64,000 nucleotides of DNA from Fen-1058 sp964398185 (GTDB lineage: Bacteria > Chloroflexota > Anaerolineae > Fen-1058), in NCBI GenBank assembly GCA_964398185.1, contig CAYNML010000011.1, positions 29,195 through 93,194 on the forward strand. Reading direction: 5' to 3'. Each line of letters opens with the position of its first letter. The first letter of the stretch is position 1. Positions 60,449-64,000 of the stretch are shown in pieces. The notes under the pieces are model-generated. The model made no database searches and had not been told where the DNA came from. It saw only the letters and a list, made by a program, of their open reading frames with translations. The position numbers and the translations under genes were made by a program.

Positions 60449-62710
60449 ATTTTCAAAGAACGTGTAGAGAGCCAGGAATGGCGCCGCCGGCTGCTTCGGT
60501 TGATCGTCGCGGCTGCCGGTGTTCCAGGTGAGAATCAATTCGCGCTGGGCGCGCGTGATGCCCACGTACAACAACCGCAGGCGTTCCTCGGCGTAATCGC
60601 GGCGCGCTTTCTCGGTGGCGACGCCAAGCAGATAATCTTTGCGCTCGGCGATGGCTTCCACTTGCGCCACGGCTTCGGCTTCGAGGTTTAGACCGTCGCG
60701 GATGTACCACGTTTCGCCGCGATAGACATCGTGCGCTTCCACCGACGGGAAATCGTAGTTGTTGACGCCCAGCAAATACACACGATCCCACTCCAGTCCT
60801 TTGGCTTTGTGCATCGTGGCGACGGTGACGACGCCGGGCTTGGCGGCGAAGCCCAGATCGTCTTCGCCAAAGCCGATGAAGCGCTGCTGGTTGTTCGCCA
60901 CCCGATCGAGTTCGGCGGCGAGATCGGGCAGGCGATACGCGGGGTGCTCGTTCGCCACCTGGCGCAGCACCACGGCGAGCTTATGCGCCAGCGCCAGATC
61001 GCGCGCGGCCTTGTCGAGATCGGCGCTTTGATACAGGTCTTGCGCGATCGTCAGGATGAGTTGATCGATCGGGAGTTGCGCGCTTGCTTCCAGCCAGCGG
61101 CGGATGACGGCGCGAAAAGCGATCAGCTCGGCGCGCAGGGTTTGATCTTCTTGCGCGGGCTTGTAAGTGGCGAGCCAGTCCAGATCGGGACGCGGCCACA
61201 GATAGGCTTCCACTTGATCGAGGCGGCGCAGGCCGGTCATGATGCGATTGACCAGTGACGTGTCCGCCTCTTCAGTCTCTTCTTCGGCCTCTTCAAACCG
61301 TTCGACCCACACTTTGTAGGCCCGCGCCAACAGCGAGCCGGACAGCGGCGCAGCCAGGTAGCGCAGAAGGTGTCCCAGCGCGCGGGCGGCTTCGCGCGTG
61401 GTGACGGTGCTGCGCAGCATGTCGTCGTGCGGAATCTGTGCGGTTTCCAGCGCTTCGCTGATCTTGTAGCCGCGTTGATTATCGGGCACCAGCACCGCGC
61501 AGGTGCGATCCTGATGCTGCGGCAGCCAGCGCCCGATCGACTTCACGACGAGATCAAGTTCCTGTTCCGGCGAGAGCGCCTTGTCATACAGCATCACGAC
61601 ATCGTCGGGTGTATCGATCGGGTTGGGCTGCGGATCGCCGGGCGGCGTGGGCTCGATGTGCTGTGCGCGAAACGCGTTGGCGCGCACGTTGCGATCGGGA
61701 TGATCGGCAATCACCCAATCGATCAGTTGATTGGCCAATGCGATGATGCGCCGGTTCGATCGACCCGAATACACGATCGGCACTTCGACTACGCCGGGTT
61801 CGGTGAGAAACTGGTTGAGATAGCGAATGCTCGACGTGGTGAAGGTGGTGTTGATCGATTGGTTGGGATCGCCCACGCGCACCCAGCTGCCCTTCTCGGT
61901 GAGGAGGCGCAGAATTTTTTCTTGCAGGAAACTGGAGTCCTGCGCTTCATCTTCGAGGATGTACGGCCAGCGGGCGCGCAAGCGATCGAGCAGGTGCTGA
62001 TCGGTTTGCAGACCCAGCAGCGCGAGGCGAATGAGATCGTCGAAGTCGAGGCCGCCGCGATAGCGCAGGCCGCGCTCGTAGTGATCGTAGATGTCAAGGC
62101 ACATCGATCCGATGGCCCACGCGTCGGTGAAGTGCGGCAGTTGCTCGCGCAGCGCAGCCGGTGTGAATTGATAATCTTTGGCGCGGCGGATAAACGATCG
62201 GGCAACGGCGATGGTCAATTCAGGCCAGCGCTCGCGTGCTACGTACTTGCGGCGGTTCTCATCCAGCGTGCGATCGACGAAGTTGTCGAACGTCTGCGGA
62301 TTGGCTCTGATCCAGTTGCGCACGGCATCGTCAAGAATCTGCGTCGAGATGCGCTCGTCGACAATGTCGAAGTCTTCGGGCAAGCCCAGCAGGGCAGGGC
62401 GCTCGCGCAAAATGTCGTGCGCCAGGCCGTGCAGCGTCCGCACGCGATAGCCGACGTCGGGCAGCAGGGATTGATCGGATTGGTTGAGGAAACCGCGAAT
62501 GCGCCGCGCGAAATTATCCACGGCGGAATTGGCGAAGGTGACGATCAGCACTTCTTCCTCGCCGCGAATGCGCTGGCGTACCAACTCGGCGGCGAGGTAG
62601 GACAGGATCGCCGTCTTGCCGCTGCCGGGCACGGCTGAGACACCGAGGTAACCGCCGGTGTTGAGGAAGTTCAGGACTTTTTGTTGATCGGCGCGTGGGG
62701 TAAAGGACAT
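60431..62710 (-). CDS. UvrD/Rep-like superfamily 1A DNA helicase
   Basis: The 759 residues show RADQQKVL (Q-motif), the P-loop AVPGSGKT at residues 26-33, LIVTFANSAVDNFARRI (Ia), VRTLHGLAHDIL (Ib), the Walker B EDEAQDSS, GDPNQSINTTF, VATMHKAKGLEWDRVYL (motif V region) and RLLYVGITRAQREL (motif VI). That is complete 3'-5' helicase chemistry for DNA repair or replication-fork work. The spacing is typical of UvrD-like proteins rather than AddA/RecB nucleases; no nuclease motif is seen. The C-terminal tail derives from the octamer repeat. Confidence 0.92.
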   Translation of the reverse strand: MSFTPRADQQKVLNFLNTGGYLGVSAVPGSGKTAILSYLAAELVRQRIRGEEEVLIVTFANSAVDNFARRIRGFLNQSDQSLLPDVGYRVRTLHGLAHDILRERPALLGLPEDFDIVDERISTQILDDAVRNWIRANPQTFDNFVDRTLDENRRKYVARERWPELTIAVARSFIRRAKDYQFTPAALREQLPHFTDAWAIGSMCLDIYDHYERGLRYRGGLDFDDLIRLALLGLQTDQHLLDRLRARWPYILEDEAQDSSFLQEKILRLLTEKGSWVRVGDPNQSINTTFTTSSIRYLNQFLTEPGVVEVPIVYSGRSNRRIIALANQLIDWVIADHPDRNVRANAFRAQHIEPTPPGDPQPNPIDTPDDVVMLYDKALSPEQELDLVVKSIGRWLPQHQDRTCAVLVPDNQRGYKISEALETAQIPHDDMLRSTVTTREAARALGHLLRYLAAPLSGSLLARAYKVWVERFEEAEEETEEADTSLVNRIMTGLRRLDQVEAYLWPRPDLDWLATYKPAQEDQTLRAELIAFRAVIRRWLEASAQLPIDQLILTIAQDLYQSADLDKAARDLALAHKLAVVLRQVANEHPAYRLPDLAAELDRVANNQQRFIGFGEDDLGFAAKPGVVTVATMHKAKGLEWDRVYLLGVNNYDFPSVEAHDVYRGETWYIRDGLNLEAEAVAQVEAIAERKDYLLGVATEKARRDYAEERLRLLYVGITRAQRELILTWNTGSRDDQPKQPAAPFLALYTFFENHDKMT

Positions 62711-62713
62711 TGG

Positions 62714-62748
62714 TTGTTAGTTGTTAGTTGTTGGTTGTTGCTCGTTAG
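62714..62748. repeat. Seven-base-period repeat between helicase and phosphofructokinase genes
   Basis: Five heptamers TTGTTAG, TTGTTAG, TTGTTGG, TTGTTGC, TCGTTAG start four bases from the helicase start codon. Confidence 0.78.
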
Positions 62749-62792
62749 AGGCCGACGGTTGGTGGAGATTATACATGGTTTTGAGTTGGGTG

Positions 62793-62798
62793 TAGAAT
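62793..62798 (+). promoter_or_regulatory. Probable -10 element of the phosphofructokinase gene
   Basis: TAGAAT lies within TTGGGTGTAGAATAATCACA, almost the same box as upstream of ppgK. No clear -35 at 17-18 bases, so a shared activator or extended -10 is possible. Confidence 0.5.
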
Positions 62799-62821
62799 AA
62801 TCACAGATGGCAGCAGTCAGT

Positions 62822-62861
62822 CGATCACCTTGTCACCCTATCATCTTGTCACCTTGTCATT
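62822..62861. repeat. Eight-base-period repeat in the pfk leader
   Basis: Octamers CGATCACC, TTGTCACC, CTATCATC, TTGTCACC, TTGTCATT run up to the ribosome-binding site, the same family as at 60384-60448 (TTGTCATC). Confidence 0.78.
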
Positions 62862-62874
62862 TCAGGAGAGCACC

Positions 62875-64000
62875 ATGGCATCTGGAAAGAGCAGCGGACA
62901 GAGCAAGATTCGTCGAGTCGCGATCAATACGGGCGGTGGCGATGCGCCTGGGCTGAATGCGGTGATTCGCGCCGCGACGCTGGCCGCGCTCAATCGCGGC
63001 TGGGAAGTGGTGGGCATCCGCGACGGTTACAACGGCTTGTTCCTGCCGGAGCAGTATCCCGATGGCGGCTTGATCAATTTGACCCGTGCGCGCGTGCGCG
63101 GCATCACGCACATGGGTGGCACCATCCTCGGCACGACGAATAGAGGCAATCCCCTACATTATCCGATGGTTGATAAACGGGGCAAGGCGTATGAGAAAGA
63201 TCGCTCGGACGACGTCATGCGCGCATTCCGCCGCGAGAAGATCGATGCGTTGATTGCCATTGGCGGTGATGGATCGTTATCGATTGCGAATGCGTTTGCG
63301 GAAAAGGGGCTGCGCGTGATTGGCGTGCCGAAGACGATCGACAACGATCTGGAGCAGACAGTCATTACTTTCGGTTACGACACGGCGGTATCGTTTGCGA
63401 CGGAATGCCTCGATCGCTTGCATTCCACGGCGCAGGCGCACAGACGGATTATGGTGGTGGAAGTGATGGGGCGCTATGCCGGCTGGATTGCGATGAATGC
63501 CGGCATCTCCGGCTCGGCGGACGCGATCTTGATTCCAGAGATTCCGTACGATTTGAAGAAGGTGGCCGAGAAGATTGAGCAGCGCGAACGGATGGGGCGC
63601 ACATCCTCGATCGTGGTGGTGGCCGAGGGGGCTAAACCAATCGGCGGCGAAGTGTCCGTGGTCAGCAAAGAATTGGGACGTGCCGATCGCCTGGGTGGAC
63701 TGGGCGAGCGGGTCGCGCACGACTTGCAGGAACTCACCGGCAAAGAATCTCGAGCCGTGGTGCTGGGACATTTGCTGCGCGGCGGATCGCCCACGTCGTT
63801 CGATCGCCTCATTGCGCTGCGCTTTGGGGCGGCAGCGGTGCGCGGTCTGGCCGAGGGTCAATCGGGCGTGATGGTGGCGCTCGATCCGCCGACGGTGCGT
63901 TACGTGCCGCTGAAGAAAGTGGCCGGTCGCATGAAGCAGGTGCCGCTCGACTGCGATACGATCTTGACGGGACGAGAACTGGGAATTTGTTTTGGAGATT
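62875..64000 (+). CDS. 6-phosphofructokinase, mixed-donor (group III) type, 3' end beyond window
   Basis: The frame opens at ATG 62875 (AGGAG seven bases upstream) and stays open to the window edge, 375 codons. After a short Ser/Lys-rich start comes RVAINTGGGDAPGLNAVIRAA, THMGGTILGTTNRGNP, then the donor-site GGDGS (residues 130-134) and PKTIDND (152-158), and VVEVMGRYAGWIAMNAG. GGDGS is the ATP-type residue pattern, whereas the Lys in PKTIDND is the pyrophosphate-type; this combination is seen in the mixed-substrate group. ATP or PPi as donor cannot be settled. The leader has octamer repeats and a promoter-like box shared with ppgK. Confidence 0.88.
   Translation, partial: MASGKSSGQSKIRRVAINTGGGDAPGLNAVIRAATLAALNRGWEVVGIRDGYNGLFLPEQYPDGGLINLTRARVRGITHMGGTILGTTNRGNPLHYPMVDKRGKAYEKDRSDDVMRAFRREKIDALIAIGGDGSLSIANAFAEKGLRVIGVPKTIDNDLEQTVITFGYDTAVSFATECLDRLHSTAQAHRRIMVVEVMGRYAGWIAMNAGISGSADAILIPEIPYDLKKVAEKIEQRERMGRTSSIVVVAEGAKPIGGEVSVVSKELGRADRLGGLGERVAHDLQELTGKESRAVVLGHLLRGGSPTSFDRLIALRFGAAAVRGLAEGQSGVMVALDPPTVRYVPLKKVAGRMKQVPLDCDTILTGRELGICFGD

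Noticed and set aside
61370..62638. Plus-strand open frame of 422 codons
   Set aside because: Antisense to the helicase gene, whose motifs are complete; no ribosome-binding site or family signature.

Overview
The window reads as a chromosomal fragment of an uncultured GC-rich bacterium, most likely a Chloroflexota (Anaerolineae-like) genome. This is inferred from several things together: a giant secreted DUF11-repeat protein ending in an LPLIRR-type tail, a very large array of polytopic GT-C/GT87/YfhO-like membrane proteins, a polyphosphate glucokinase next to Suf-type iron-sulfur genes, and many hairpin and short-period intergenic repeats. A run of exactly 100 N (43309-43408) shows it is a scaffolded draft assembly. 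I see no tRNA, rRNA, CRISPR array, transposase or phage gene, and no gene-free stretch longer than about 300 bases.

Positions 1-37423 are one continuous minus-strand block of about 25 genes, many overlapping by 1 to 23 bases. It holds 18 polytopic membrane proteins: GT39/ArnT-like, GT87-like, YfhO-like and unnamed families, with one copy frameshifted. It also holds three SAM methyltransferases, two family-2 glycosyltransferases (one a dolichol/polyprenol-phosphate mannose synthase type), an FAD amine-oxidase-like enzyme and the DUF11 surface protein. The likely theme is lipid-linked sugar donor synthesis and transfer onto envelope glycans or secreted proteins. Tandem and block duplications are obvious inside it.

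Positions 37480-47943 are a mixed housekeeping/accessory stretch: a coiled-coil zinc-ribbon protein with a leaderless promoter, a membrane-anchored NACHT-HEAT NTPase, a deazaflavin-type oxidoreductase, a dimethylargininase-like hydrolase, a MoaA-like radical SAM enzyme, a methyltransferase broken by the assembly gap, an S10-type peptidase, a YCII-like protein, a GH16-like lipoprotein, another lipoprotein and a PEBP-family lipoprotein.

Positions 47960-53950 look like a FadR-controlled lipid/glycerol cluster: FadR, an alkyl-DHAP-synthase-like flavoprotein, GlpD-like dehydrogenase and an FGGY kinase. A near-consensus FadR operator sits over the fadR promoter, so autoregulation is likely. A decayed GxxExxY gene flanked by inverted CACGAAG repeats lies between the kinase and glpD.

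Positions 53960-64000 carry central metabolism and upkeep: polyphosphate glucokinase with a polybasic tail, a SirB1-type transglutaminase-fold protein, SufT-like and SufR-like genes, SsnA-type amidohydrolase, an SDR, a CaiB/BaiF CoA-transferase, a UvrD-like helicase and the start of a mixed-donor-type phosphofructokinase. The glucokinase and phosphofructokinase genes share a promoter-like box.

The most unusual non-coding signal is a set of short tandem repeats with 7-, 8- or 9-base periods, plus double-hairpin elements. They repeatedly sit exactly at gene ends and supply stop codons, C-terminal residues or, once, a start codon.
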